Assembly (NCBI RefSeq): GCF_000308775.1
Contig: NZ_BAGJ01000271.1
Location: 26,497 to 90,496, forward strand
Reading direction: 5' to 3'
Source of the DNA: Nocardia testacea NBRC 100365
GTDB taxonomy: Bacteria; Actinomycetota; Actinomycetes; Mycobacteriales; Mycobacteriaceae
Length of the DNA stretch: 64,000 nucleotides
Under the pieces are notes generated by a model. That model was not told the origin of the DNA, ran no database searches, and saw only the letters and a program-made list of their open reading frames with translations. Both the position numbers and the translations under genes were made by a program. Positions 25,643 through 34,485 of this stretch are shown piece by piece; position 1 is the first letter of the stretch; each line of letters opens with the position of its first letter.

Positions 25643-26497
25643 CTACCCGGCTTCGCTCGCCCGGAGTACCCGCAGCGGCGCGTGATTCGCCCAGCCCTCC
25701 GCCGGCCAGTTGAACCACCCGGCCGACGCCCATGTCCCCCCGTCGGGGTGCAGGGTGGTCCCGGTGAGGTAGGACGACAGGCGGGAAGCCAAGAACACCG
25801 CGCACTCCGAGATATCGGTGAGGTACCCGGCCCGGCCCATGGGTATGGCCACTTTCACACCTTCCGGATCGGTCATGGCGTTGTCACCGGTGCCGATGCG
25901 CTCCAGGTTCGGTGTGGGGACGAAATCGGGGGCGATATTGTTCACGCGGATCCCGTCCGGGGCCACTTCCACGGCCAGGGTGCGGGCGAACTGCTCCACC
26001 GCTGCCTTCGCCGCGGCGTACACCGCGAAACCAGGGGCGGCGCGATGGGCTTCGATGGTCGTGATGTTGATGATGCTGCCGCCGCGTCCGCCCGCGCGCA
26101 TCCGGGGTACGGCCAGATGACAGGCGTGCAGGACATGGGTGAGATTGGTCCGCAGCAGCGCGTCCCAGCCCTTCGGGCCGGTTTCGGTGAAGGGGGCGCG
26201 GAAGGTGCCGCCGACCACATTCACCAGAGTGTCGAGACGCCCCCACCGGGCGTCGGCGGCCTCGAACAGTGCCGTCAGGACCGCCGGGTCGCGGGCATCG
26301 CCGTGGTGCACGACGGCCTCCTGCCCGGCCGGCGAATCCCGTAGCTCCGCGACCCCGGCGGGATCGAGATCCACTACCGCCGGATGTACACCGTTCGCGA
26401 CCAGATCCGCCACGATCGCCCGGCCCAGACCGCCCGCACCGCCGGTCACCACCGCGACCGTCCCGGCGAGACCGCCTCGTTCCTCGAACCAGCCCAT
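25643..26497 (-). CDS. Short-chain dehydrogenase/reductase with C-terminal extension
   Basis: A 284-residue SDR. TGGAGGLG is at about 18-25, VNVVGG replaces the usual NNAG, the catalytic set is ITTIEAHRAAPGFAVYAAAK (Tyr-x3-Lys), and HPDGGTWASAGWFNW leads into a 25-residue tail. The tail and family resemblance recall mycofactocin-linked or 3-oxoacyl-type SDRs, but no mycofactocin genes are present. It is downstream of the frameshifted luciferase-like gene on the same strand (14 bp gap) and of the acyl-CoA dehydrogenase pair, so likely co-transcribed from site F. Confidence 0.9.
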   Translation of the reverse strand: MGWFEERGGLAGTVAVVTGGAGGLGRAIVADLVANGVHPAVVDLDPAGVAELRDSPAGQEAVVHHGDARDPAVLTALFEAADARWGRLDTLVNVVGGTFRAPFTETGPKGWDALLRTNLTHVLHACHLAVPRMRAGGRGGSIINITTIEAHRAAPGFAVYAAAKAAVEQFARTLAVEVAPDGIRVNNIAPDFVPTPNLERIGTGDNAMTDPEGVKVAIPMGRAGYLTDISECAVFLASRLSSYLTGTTLHPDGGTWASAGWFNWPAEGWANHAPLRVLRASEAG

Positions 26498-26511
26498 TGC
26501 GATCCGCCTCG

Positions 26512-27430
26512 CTAACCGATGTAGTCCGCGCCGAAGGACGCCAGGAAATCGAAGGTGACCGCCGGGTCGAGGGTGTCGTGTACACCGGCGCGGGTGGAGA
26601 CGGTGATCCAGTCGACCCCGGCCCGCGCCAATTCGCCGAATGCTTCCCGGTGCGGCCCCGGATCGGTGCCGGGGCCGGTGAGCCCGGCGTGGCTGTAGGA
26701 ATACACCAGGTCGATATGGTCGGTGCGGCCGCTGTCCGCGGCCGCCGACCGCACCTCGGCGATCTTGCCGGCCAGCTCCGCGATCGTGCCGAGCTCCGGG
26801 GTCCGGGCGGTGCTGCTGAGTTCGGCGCCCCCGGACATCGGGATCCAGCCCTGGGCCGCCCGGGCCACCCGGCGCCGGCTCAGCGCGGAATTACCGCCGA
26901 TCCAGATGGGGGATCGGCTGCTGGACCGGGGTCGGCCGGGCCTGCACTTCGCGGGCGCTGAAATGTTTACCGGTGTAACTGAACGGCTCGCCTGTCCAGT
27001 GCAGGGGCAGCACCTCCAGGGCTTCGTCGAACAGGATGTTGCGCTCCTCGAAATCCACTCCCACCGCGTGGAATTCCCCCTTCAGATACCCGGTGCCGAT
27101 CCCCAGGACGGCTCGGCCGCCGGACAGTTTGTCCAGGGTGGCCGCCGCTTTCGCCAGCAGCATCGGATTCCGGTAGGGCGCCACCGACAGGTAGGTGATC
27201 AGGCGGATTCGTTCGGTCAGCGCCGCCGCGTAGCCGAGAGACACGAAGGGGTCCAGGGTCTGATGCCCGCCGGCCCCCAGCCAGCGGGCGCCGGGCGCCG
27301 GATGCTCGCTGAGCGAGAAGCCGGCGAAACCCGCCTGCTCGGCCGCGCGCGCGACCTCTCCCAGCGGGCCCGGGTCGAGCACATCGCCCGCCGCACCACC
27401 GGTCTCGGGATAGTGGAAGATGAATCGCAT
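26512..27430 (-). pseudogene. F420-dependent luciferase-like monooxygenase, frameshifted
   Basis: The first part (from 27430) encodes a TIM-barrel LLM N-terminus: MRFIFHYPETGG, GFSLSEHPAP, RIRLITYLSVAPYRNP, GRAVLGIGTGYLKGEF. It ends in PTPVQQPIPHLDRR-stop. The next frame continues the family exactly (IWIGGNSALSRRRVARAAQ..., to 26512). Removing one base from the G5 run at 26908-26912 (C5 in the coding strand) would give QQPIPIWIGGNS and a 305-residue protein. Either a real frameshift or a homopolymer error. The gene lies between the acyl-CoA dehydrogenases and an SDR, on the same strand. Confidence 0.85.
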
Positions 27431-27463
27431 CGCTACCTCCGTGCCCTCGCACCGGTTCCGGTG

Positions 27464-28693
27464 TCACCGGCCACGCTTCACCTCGTTGAACGGCACATCC
27501 CGGTCGGCGGCGTACTCTCGCGGCATCCCGAGTACACGTTCGCTGATCACATTGCGGGCGATCTCGGTGCTGCCACCCGCCAGGCTCCACGCGGCCCGGA
27601 ACAGGAAATCGGTGCCGATACGCGCGGTGTCCACCGGATCGCCGGGAGCGTGCGTCGCGGCGGCCGCACCGGCGACCTTCACCGCCAGATCGGTTTGCAG
27701 CCAGGAATTCTCGGCACTGAACAGGCGGGTGATGGATCCGGCGGCCGGCGGCAGCTCCCCGGCGAGCACACTGCGGGAGATGTGGTCGATCAGCTGATCG
27801 CGCACCACCTGCATGGCCCGTGCCTCGCCGATGTCCTCACGGACCCGGATATCGTCGAGCTGACCACTGTTGCGGGCGATATCCAGAATCGGGGACTCCT
27901 CGCCGCCGATATGCGGCCGGGCGCCGCTGAGATACGGCGAGGTCCCGCCGATGGCCGCACGCTCGTGGTAGAGCAGCCGGGACGCGGCCTCCCAGCCGTC
28001 GTCGACCCGGCCGATCACGGCCTCGTCACCGAGCACCACATCGTCGAAGAACTCCTGGCAGAACTCGGTGGATCCGGTGACCTGTTTGATCCGCTGCACG
28101 GTCACCCCCGCGGCCGCGATGGGCACCAGGAACATGGTGAGCCCACGATGCTTGGGCACCTCCCAGTTGGTACGGGCCAGGCACAACCCGTAGTCCGCCG
28201 CGTAGGCGCCCGAACTCCAGATCTTCGAGCCGTTGAGGATCCAGCGGTCGCCGTCCCGTTCGGCCCGGGTGGTGAGTCCGGCCAGATCCGAACCACCGCG
28301 TGGCTCGGACAGCAACTGCACCAGTACCTCGTCCCCGCGCAGCACCGCGCTCAGATGCTCCCGCTTCTGTTCCTCGGTACCCAGGTCGAGCAGGGTGGCC
28401 GCGCAGATGGACAGCGTCGGCACATTGAGGATCACCGGCATCTCGTAGGCGTAGGACTCCTTGGTGAACGCCTGCTGATGGGCGGGAGTCAGGCCGAGGC
28501 CGCCGTATTCCTCCGGGAAGCAGATACCCGCGAAACCACCGTCGTGGAGTATCCGCTGCAACTGCCGCGCCCGGTCCCACTCCTCTTTGCTGTCGGGCGG
28601 GCCCTGATCCGGCGGAGCGGGTGGAAGATTGGCGCGCAGCCAGAGCCGGGCGCGCTCGCGGAACTCGGCTACGGGTTCGAGCTCGGTGGTCAT
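27464..28693 (-). CDS. Acyl-CoA dehydrogenase, larger subunit type
   Basis: FAD-dependent dehydrogenase of 409 residues. Motifs: FPEEYGGLGLTPAHQQAF (about 59-76), LLSEPRGGSDLAGLTTRAE (flavin loop), GSKIWSSGAYAADYG and C-terminal LAGGSTEIARNVISERVLG. It is 30 bp downstream of another dehydrogenase on the same strand; adjacent pairs of this kind form alpha2beta2 enzymes in actinobacterial steroid breakdown. Under control of site F. Exact substrate unknown. Confidence 0.93.
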   Translation of the reverse strand: MTTELEPVAEFRERARLWLRANLPPAPPDQGPPDSKEEWDRARQLQRILHDGGFAGICFPEEYGGLGLTPAHQQAFTKESYAYEMPVILNVPTLSICAATLLDLGTEEQKREHLSAVLRGDEVLVQLLSEPRGGSDLAGLTTRAERDGDRWILNGSKIWSSGAYAADYGLCLARTNWEVPKHRGLTMFLVPIAAAGVTVQRIKQVTGSTEFCQEFFDDVVLGDEAVIGRVDDGWEAASRLLYHERAAIGGTSPYLSGARPHIGGEESPILDIARNSGQLDDIRVREDIGEARAMQVVRDQLIDHISRSVLAGELPPAAGSITRLFSAENSWLQTDLAVKVAGAAAATHAPGDPVDTARIGTDFLFRAAWSLAGGSTEIARNVISERVLGMPREYAADRDVPFNEVKRGR

Positions 28694-28723
28694 AGGAGTA
28701 CTGCCTTCCGGAGAGCGGCCGCG

Positions 28724-29884
28724 CTAGGCGGCGGTGAGGAGGAGATCGGTGATCCGGCGGCGATGCTCCTCGGGCGTACCGTAAAGCGCGCGACCCAGTC
28801 CGATCCGCCGCAGATACAGATGCAGATCGTGCTCCCAGGTGACCCCGATACCGCCGTGCAACTGCACACAGTCCTGACCGATCACCGGAGCCTTCGCGCC
28901 GACATAGGATTTCGCGACGCTCACCGCTTCCGCTGCGGACAGCGGATCGTCGTCACAGGCCGCCGCGGCCGCGGCGGTGGTCGCCCGGCAGGCCTCGTAC
29001 CAGGTCTTGTTGTCGGCCATCCGATGTTTGAGCGCCTGGTAGGAGGCCAGTGGCCGGCCGAAGGTGAAGCGGTCGGCGAGCCAGGCCAGAGTCGCCTCCA
29101 TCGCCTTGCCGGTGGCGCCCACCGTCTCCGCCGCCGTCAGTACCGCGGCGGTGTGCAACTGGGTGCGGACGGCGGCGGCCGCGGCGGCGCCGGTGTGCAC
29201 CACGGCTGCCGCGGGTACCGCTACCTCCGCGAATTCGATCCGGGCGGTACGGCGGACCAGGTCCAGGGTCCAGGTCGGAGTGACGGTGACGCCCGGTGCG
29301 TCGGTGGGCACCAGCAGTTGTACCGGGCCGTCCGCGCTCTGCGCGCTCACCAGCAGGATATCGGCGCGGTCCCCGGCCTCGACGCGGTCCTTCGCTCCGG
29401 TCAGCCGGTAGCCTGCGCCGTCCCGGACCGCGCGTGCCCATTCGCCGTCGGTGGGCGCTTCGCGATCGGCGAGCGCGTCGACGATATCGAGACCGCGTCC
29501 GGGTTCGTAGACGGCCCAGGAGGCGATCAGGGTGCCGGCCACGATCCCCGTGATCGTGTCGCCCAGCGCCGCGCTCGCGCTCGCCAGCCCGGCGAGTACC
29601 GCGTTGGTGGTGACGAAGGGGCCCGGCGCACAGGTCCGGCCGAGTTCGGTGGCGATCAGCGCCAATTCGGTCATCGGGCGCCCGGATACACTGCCGCCGC
29701 CGTATTCCTCGGCGACCAGCATGGCGGTCCAGCCCAGTTCGGCGGCCGAGCGCCACCACTCGTCGTCGAATCCGGTACCCGCCTCACCGAGCGCGCGTAC
29801 TGTCGGCACCGGGACGGTATCGGCCAGGAATTCGCGGGTTGTCTGCTGGAAGAGCCGCTGGTCAGCGGTGAGATCAAGGGTCAT
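28724..29884 (-). CDS. Acyl-CoA dehydrogenase, smaller subunit type
   Basis: A 386-residue dehydrogenase-fold protein. It has AMLVAEEYGGGSVSGRPMTE (about 45-64) and the C-terminal region VQLHGGIGVTWEHDLHLYLR; the mid-region flavin loop is weaker than in its neighbour. This fits the second chain of a heteromeric dehydrogenase. ATG at 29884 has CCGGAGGACC upstream. Divergent from the P450 at 30028, with site F between. Confidence 0.9.
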   Translation of the reverse strand: MTLDLTADQRLFQQTTREFLADTVPVPTVRALGEAGTGFDDEWWRSAAELGWTAMLVAEEYGGGSVSGRPMTELALIATELGRTCAPGPFVTTNAVLAGLASASAALGDTITGIVAGTLIASWAVYEPGRGLDIVDALADREAPTDGEWARAVRDGAGYRLTGAKDRVEAGDRADILLVSAQSADGPVQLLVPTDAPGVTVTPTWTLDLVRRTARIEFAEVAVPAAAVVHTGAAAAAAVRTQLHTAAVLTAAETVGATGKAMEATLAWLADRFTFGRPLASYQALKHRMADNKTWYEACRATTAAAAAACDDDPLSAAEAVSVAKSYVGAKAPVIGQDCVQLHGGIGVTWEHDLHLYLRRIGLGRALYGTPEEHRRRITDLLLTAA

Positions 29885-29922
29885 GTTCGCCGGTCCTCCG
29901 GTTGACGCACGGCACACCGTGT

Positions 29923-29958
29923 GGAAATCTCATATTCACAGATGAGAGTTATATTCTC
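29923..29958. promoter_or_regulatory. Tandem operator of the window-wide family (site F)
   Basis: GGAAAT-CTC-ATATTC (29923-29937, weak) and GAGAGT-TAT-ATTCTC (29944-29958, strong, extended to TGAG...CTCA), centres 21 bp apart, between the acyl-CoA dehydrogenase pair and the P450-ferredoxin operon. Confidence 0.65.
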
Positions 29959-30027
29959 AATTGCGAAAGTCAACCGGCGGAGCTGCTCGTGGCGGTGGGT
30001 GCCGGCCGAGCGAAGGGAACCCGTCAC

Positions 30028-31317
30028 GTGAAAAACTTCGAGGATCTGGACTTCTTCCTCGGCCAGGAGCTGGTCGCCGATCCCTATCCGTACTTCGACG
30101 CCCTTCGCGAGAAGTGCCCGGTGACCCGCGAGAAGCACCACAACGTCATGATGGTGACCGGCTACGACGAGGCACTGGAAGTTCTCAACGACGCCGAGCG
30201 CTTCTCCTCCTGTATCTCGGTGACCGGGCCGTTCCCCGGCTTTCCCGTCCCCATCGACGAGAACTCCGACGCCGACGCCCTCATCGCCGAACACCGCGAT
30301 TCGCTGCCGTTCAGCGACCAGCTGCCGGCCCTGGATCCGCCGGCCCATACCGCCCACCGTGGGCTGCTCATGCGGCTGATCACCCCCAAACGCCTCAAGG
30401 AGAACGAAGAGGCGATGTGGGATCTGGCCGACAAGATGCTCGACGAGTACCTGGCGCCCGGAAAAGGGGAACTCATCCGGGATTTCGCGGGCCCCTTCAC
30501 CCTCTACGTGATCGCGGACCTGCTCGGTGTACCGCCGGAGGACCAGGAGGAGTTCCTCAACACGTTGCAGCGCGATCCGCACCGTACCGGCACGGTCGGC
30601 AGCACCAGCTCCGATCACGCCATGGAGCACAACCCGATCGAGTTCCTGTACGAGAAGTTCTCCACCTATATCGAGGACCGCCGCAAGAACCCGCGCGGCG
30701 ACGTGCTGACCGGTCTCGCCGAGGCCACCTTCCCCGACGGCAGCCGGCCGGAGGTGATCGACGTGGTCCGGGTCGCCGCCAACCTCTTCTCGGCCGGCCA
30801 GGAGACCACCGTGCGGCTGCTGTCCTCGGGATTGAAACTGATCGCCGAGGATCCGGAACTGCAGTCCTGGCTGCGCGGAGACCCGGAACGCATCAACAAC
30901 TTCATCGAAGAGATGCTGCGGATGGAGAGCCCGGTGAAGGGTGATTTCCGGCTGGCGAAGACCACGACCACAGTAGGCGGCGTGGAGGTCCCGGCGGGCA
31001 CGGTCCTGATGCTCGCCAACGGTGGCGCCAACCGCGACCCGCGGCGTTTCGAGAACCCGGGCGTTTTCGACGCCAAGCGGTCCAATGCCCGCTCCCATAT
31101 CGCCTTCGGCCGGGGTATCCACACCTGCCCCGGCGCCCCACTGGCCCGCACCGAGGCGAAGGTGGCGTTCAAGCGCCTGCTGGAGCGCACCACCGATATC
31201 CGGATCGACGAGAGCGCCCACGGTCCGGCCGGCGCGCGCAGATACCAGTATCTGCCGACCTTCATCCTGCGCGGGATCACCGCACTGCACCTGGAATTCG
31301 ACCGGACGGAAGGGTGA
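30028..31317 (+). CDS. Cytochrome P450 of the GQETT subgroup
   Basis: A 429-residue P450. I-helix AGQETT 256-261, ExxR E295-R298, heme loop FGRGIHTCPG 360-369 with ligand Cys367. GTG at 30028 follows GAAGGGAA; a longer reading would cross the operator. It is a clear paralogue of the truncated P450 at the start of the window. Its ferredoxin gene begins 5 bp after the stop. Under site F, opposite the acyl-CoA dehydrogenase pair, it probably oxidises the same compound series. Confidence 0.94.
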   Translation: MKNFEDLDFFLGQELVADPYPYFDALREKCPVTREKHHNVMMVTGYDEALEVLNDAERFSSCISVTGPFPGFPVPIDENSDADALIAEHRDSLPFSDQLPALDPPAHTAHRGLLMRLITPKRLKENEEAMWDLADKMLDEYLAPGKGELIRDFAGPFTLYVIADLLGVPPEDQEEFLNTLQRDPHRTGTVGSTSSDHAMEHNPIEFLYEKFSTYIEDRRKNPRGDVLTGLAEATFPDGSRPEVIDVVRVAANLFSAGQETTVRLLSSGLKLIAEDPELQSWLRGDPERINNFIEEMLRMESPVKGDFRLAKTTTTVGGVEVPAGTVLMLANGGANRDPRRFENPGVFDAKRSNARSHIAFGRGIHTCPGAPLARTEAKVAFKRLLERTTDIRIDESAHGPAGARRYQYLPTFILRGITALHLEFDRTEG

Positions 31318-31322
31318 GCCAC

Positions 31323-31526
31323 ATGAAGGTCATCGTCGACGAGGACTCCTGCAAGGGGCACGGGATCTGCACCACCCTGTGCTCGGAAGTGTTCGCGCTC
31401 AACGACTACGGCTACGCCGAGGCGGTCGCCGAGGACATCCCCGAGGATCTGCACGAGGCGGTGCTGACCGCCAAGGACGCCTGCCCCGAATGGGCGATCA
31501 AGATCGTCGACGAGAGCGAGGGCTGA
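31323..31526 (+). CDS. 3Fe-4S ferredoxin, partner of the P450
   Basis: A 67-residue ferredoxin with CKGHGICTTLC and a late CP (DACPEWAI), again the CxxHxxC...CP pattern of 3Fe-4S carriers. The ATG at 31323 is preferred; a GTG at 31314 overlapping the P450 stop is possible and adds three residues. Acidic (many Asp/Glu), as expected for docking to the P450. Convergent with the alcohol dehydrogenase, 15 bp apart. Confidence 0.9.
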   Translation: MKVIVDEDSCKGHGICTTLCSEVFALNDYGYAEAVAEDIPEDLHEAVLTAKDACPEWAIKIVDESEG

Positions 31527-31541
31527 CCCAGGGGCACGGTC

Positions 31542-32564
31542 TCACACCGTGAGCAGGACCTTGGTGGCACGCCGCTCGTCCATCGCGCGGTAGCCCTCCG
31601 CGGCCTGCTCCAGCGGCAGGGTGAGATCGAAGACCTCGCCGGGTTCGATCTCACCGCGCACGATGAGGTCGATCAGTTCCGGGAGGAACCGGCGCACCGG
31701 TGCGGGACCGCCGTGCAGATGGACGGCGGAGAAGAACAGCCGCATTCCGTCGAGTTCGACACCGTGGGCCACCCCGACGTAGCCGACATGGCCGCCGGGG
31801 CGGGCGGCGCGGATGGCCTGGATCATCGATTCCTGGGTACCGACCGCCTCGACCACCGAATGCGCGCCGAGCCCGTCGGTGAGTTCCCTGATTCTGGCCA
31901 CCCCGGCCGTGCCACGTTCCTCGACGATCTCGTCGGCGCCGAATCTACGGGCCAGTGCCTGACGATCGGCATGGCGGCTCATGGCGATGACCCGATCGGC
32001 GCCGAGTTGTCTGGCGGCCAGCACGGCCAGCAGGCCCACCGCGCCGTCGCCGACCACGACCACCGTTTTCCCCGGTCCCGCCTCGGCGGCGACGGCGGCG
32101 AACCAGCCGGTGCCGAGTACGTCGGAGGCCGCGAGCAGGCCGGGGTACTGAGCCGGACCGGGAGACCCCGGAACGGTGACCAGGGTTCCGTCGGCGAGCG
32201 GGATACGGGCCCGCTCGGCCTGGGTCCCGATGGACCCCATCGGGACGCTGTGCACGCAGCGGCTCTGGTATCCGGCCCGGCAGATCTCGCAGGTGTTGTC
32301 CGAGGCGAAGAACGATCCGACCACGAAATCACCGACCGCGATATCGGCCACCTCCGGGCCGACCTGCTCGACCACTCCGATGTACTCGTGCCCCATCGGG
32401 GCGGGACCCTCGACCGCCTCCACGCCGCGGTAAGGCCACAGGTCCGACCCGCAGATGCAGGTGGCGGCGATGCGGATGACCGCGTCGGTGGGCTCGACGA
32501 TCTCGGGGTCCGCCCGGTCCTCGACCCGGATGTCGCCGGGGGCGTACATCATCACTCCACGCAT
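31542..32564 (-). CDS. Zinc-dependent alcohol dehydrogenase (MDR)
   Basis: A 340-residue medium-chain dehydrogenase. Catalytic zinc ligands occur in CICGSDLWPYRG and GHEYIGVVEQVG; the structural-zinc lobe is incomplete (CEICRAGYQSRC keeps three Cys). The cofactor fold is VVVVGDGAVGLLAVLAA (about 168-184). ATG at 32564 follows AGGAGA by 8 bp. It is monocistronic, divergent from nothing and convergent with the ferredoxin. Likely oxidises a primary or secondary alcohol. Confidence 0.9.
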   Translation of the reverse strand: MRGVMMYAPGDIRVEDRADPEIVEPTDAVIRIAATCICGSDLWPYRGVEAVEGPAPMGHEYIGVVEQVGPEVADIAVGDFVVGSFFASDNTCEICRAGYQSRCVHSVPMGSIGTQAERARIPLADGTLVTVPGSPGPAQYPGLLAASDVLGTGWFAAVAAEAGPGKTVVVVGDGAVGLLAVLAARQLGADRVIAMSRHADRQALARRFGADEIVEERGTAGVARIRELTDGLGAHSVVEAVGTQESMIQAIRAARPGGHVGYVGVAHGVELDGMRLFFSAVHLHGGPAPVRRFLPELIDLIVRGEIEPGEVFDLTLPLEQAAEGYRAMDERRATKVLLTV

Positions 32565-32666
32565 GGTCACCGTCTCCTGTGGTTATCTGCTCGGTTTCGA
32601 CTTTTCCGGGGTGCGACGCGGATGATTCCCACACGCGGGACAACGCGGCCGAGTGAAGAATTCATC

Positions 32667-33359
32667 TCAGCCGAGTACTTCGAGAACCTTTTCGGCGAGC
32701 GGCCCGGCGGAAGCCGGATTCTGCCCGGTGAACAGATTCCGGTCGACCACGGTGTACGGTTCCCAGATTTCTCCGCGCGTGAAATCGACGCCGAGTGCCA
32801 CCAGTTCGTCCTCGACCGTCCAGAACGCTTTCGACCGTAATCCGACGGCGTCTTCTTCGTCGTTGGTGTATGCCGTGACCCGGTACCCCGCGAACGGTGA
32901 TACGCCGTCGCGTCTGGTCGCCAGAATCGCCACCGGGGCATGGCAGACGATGGCCAGCGGCCTGCCCGAGGCGAGCGCCGCGGTCAGCAGCCGGCCGGAG
33001 TCGGCGTCCCGCCACAGATCCTCCATGGGGCCGTGACCACCGGGGTAGTAGATCGCGGCGTAGTCGGCCGGGCGGACGTGGGCCAATTCGATCGGCCGGC
33101 GTAATTCCTCGGCCGAGCGCAGGGTCTCTTCCAGGTCCCGGGCGACCTGTTCACCGCCGGCCATCGACGGTCGCAGGCTCATCACATCGACATGGGGGAC
33201 GACCCCGCCGGGAGTGGCCACCACGATTCGATGACCGGCCCCGGTCAGTGCGCGATAGGGGGCGGCGAACTCTTCGGCCCAATAACCGGTGGGGTGCCGG
33301 GTGCCGTCTTTCAGGGTCCAATAACTCGCCCCGGTCACCACGAACAGAATATCGGCCAT
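32667..33359 (-). CDS. DJ-1/PfpI superfamily (class I glutamine amidotransferase-like) protein
   Basis: A 230-residue protein of the DJ-1/PfpI/Hsp31 fold. YYPGGHGPMEDLW supplies the loop and glutamate region, and AIVCHAPVAIL has the nucleophile-elbow Cys and following His (about 136-137). Such proteins act as glyoxalases, isonitrile hydratases or stress chaperones; Hsp31-like length favours glyoxalase/chaperone type. ATG at 33359 is chosen because upstream residues are low in similarity to the fold. No operator seen. Confidence 0.85.
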   Translation of the reverse strand: MADILFVVTGASYWTLKDGTRHPTGYWAEEFAAPYRALTGAGHRIVVATPGGVVPHVDVMSLRPSMAGGEQVARDLEETLRSAEELRRPIELAHVRPADYAAIYYPGGHGPMEDLWRDADSGRLLTAALASGRPLAIVCHAPVAILATRRDGVSPFAGYRVTAYTNDEEDAVGLRSKAFWTVEDELVALGVDFTRGEIWEPYTVVDRNLFTGQNPASAGPLAEKVLEVLG

Positions 33360-33717
33360 ACAGCTTACTCCCCGATCGGTGGTAGAGCTGTGTGCGGGTG
33401 AAGTAGATTTCACGGAACCCGAATTCGCATCCACTATAAAGCGGCCCCGGGTGACGGGCAACAGTCCCGCTGCTTCGTCGCGCGGCGGTATCCGCGCGAG
33501 AAATGGATCATCGGCGAGCGCCCCCGCGGCCCGCACGGCACCGGCGAATCCACGCGACCGCGTTCACCCGAGGCACGGTCTCGGCGGATCGGATCTACGA
33601 TTCCCGACCAGGCCGTCGCGCCGCGGTGTGCGCGCGACGGCCGGCCCTTCCACGGTCACCCCGCGCGCTCGTATTCCCCATCGCCGGCGCGCGGCACCGC
33701 GCCGGTCCGGGCAGCGC
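33360..33717. other. 358-bp gap, no gene recognised
   Basis: Between the DJ-1 gene start and the end of the enoyl-CoA hydratase, both on the minus strand. The 60 bp next to the DJ-1 gene are AT-richer (TCCACTATAAAGCGG) and probably hold its promoter. The rest shows high GC and no convincing ribosome site or conserved protein. Confidence 0.5.
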
Positions 33718-34485
33718 TCACTCCCCGGTCCATCGGGGCGCCCGCTTCTCCGCGAACGCCGCCGGCCCCTCTTGCGCGTCCGCGCTGTGATAGGCCCGCG
33801 CCGAGGCGTGCCGGGCCGCCTGCAGCGCCGCCGACCGGCCCATTTCGGTTGCCAGCATGACCGTTTCCCGGGCGGCGCGTACCGACAACGGCGCCCCGGC
33901 GAGCACGGTGGCGGCCAGCTCGAGAGCCGCCGGGAGCAGGTCGCCCGGTTCGGCCAGCCGGTTCACCAGACCGATCTCGTAGGCCCGGGCCGCGCTGATC
34001 GGATTACCGGTGAGCAGGATCTCCATCATGATGCGCTGCGGGATCATATGGATCAGCGGCGCGGCCCACGGTGAACTACGACCCACCGTCACCTCGCTCA
34101 CCGCGAAGGTCGCCGTGGTACTGGCCACGCACAGATCGCAGGCCTGGGCGATCATCCAGCCGCCGGCGAAGGCGGCGCCGTTGACCGCGGCGATGGTCGG
34201 TTTGGACAGTTCGATCGTGTCGTAGGGGACGGGGAACATATCGCGGGGCGGCTCGGCCATTCCGGTTTCCACCATTTCCCGCAGGTCCCCGCCCGCGCAG
34301 AACGCCTTGGGCCCGGCACCGGTCAGGATCGCGACCCGCAGCGCCGGGTCGTGTTCGAAACGGTCCCAGGCCGCGAACAGTCCGGCCCGGACCTCCGCGG
34401 ACAGGCAGTTGCGGGTCTGCGGCCGGTTCAGGGTGATCACCGCGATGCCGTCGTCGCGGGCATCGAAGAGTACGGCGTCCTCCAT
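33718..34485 (-). CDS. Enoyl-CoA hydratase/isomerase family protein
   Basis: Crotonase-fold enzyme, 255 residues. It has GIAVITLNRPQTRNCLS, the oxyanion segment AFCAGGDLREM (about 62-72) and AVNGAAFAGGWMIAQACDLC (about 98-117), and a C-terminal AFAEKRAPRWTGE tail typical of actinobacterial EchA proteins. Catalytic Glu positions are not both evident (VTVGRSSPWAAPL). Its ATG directly follows the stop of the CoA-transferase gene, so it is translated as the last gene of a CaiB-transferase-hydratase operon. Confidence 0.9.
   Translation of the reverse strand: MEDAVLFDARDDGIAVITLNRPQTRNCLSAEVRAGLFAAWDRFEHDPALRVAILTGAGPKAFCAGGDLREMVETGMAEPPRDMFPVPYDTIELSKPTIAAVNGAAFAGGWMIAQACDLCVASTTATFAVSEVTVGRSSPWAAPLIHMIPQRIMMEILLTGNPISAARAYEIGLVNRLAEPGDLLPAALELAATVLAGAPLSVRAARETVMLATEMGRSAALQAARHASARAYHSADAQEGPAAFAEKRAPRWTGE

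Noticed and set aside
26723..29905. 1060-codon plus-strand reading frame
   Set aside because: Low-complexity translation opposite two acyl-CoA dehydrogenases and the luciferase-like gene, all with clear motifs; high GC creates such open mirror frames.
32656..32672. AAGAATTCATCTC as a further copy of the regulon motif
   Set aside because: Spacer is 2 bp and it lies at the 3' end of the DJ-1 gene, not at a promoter.
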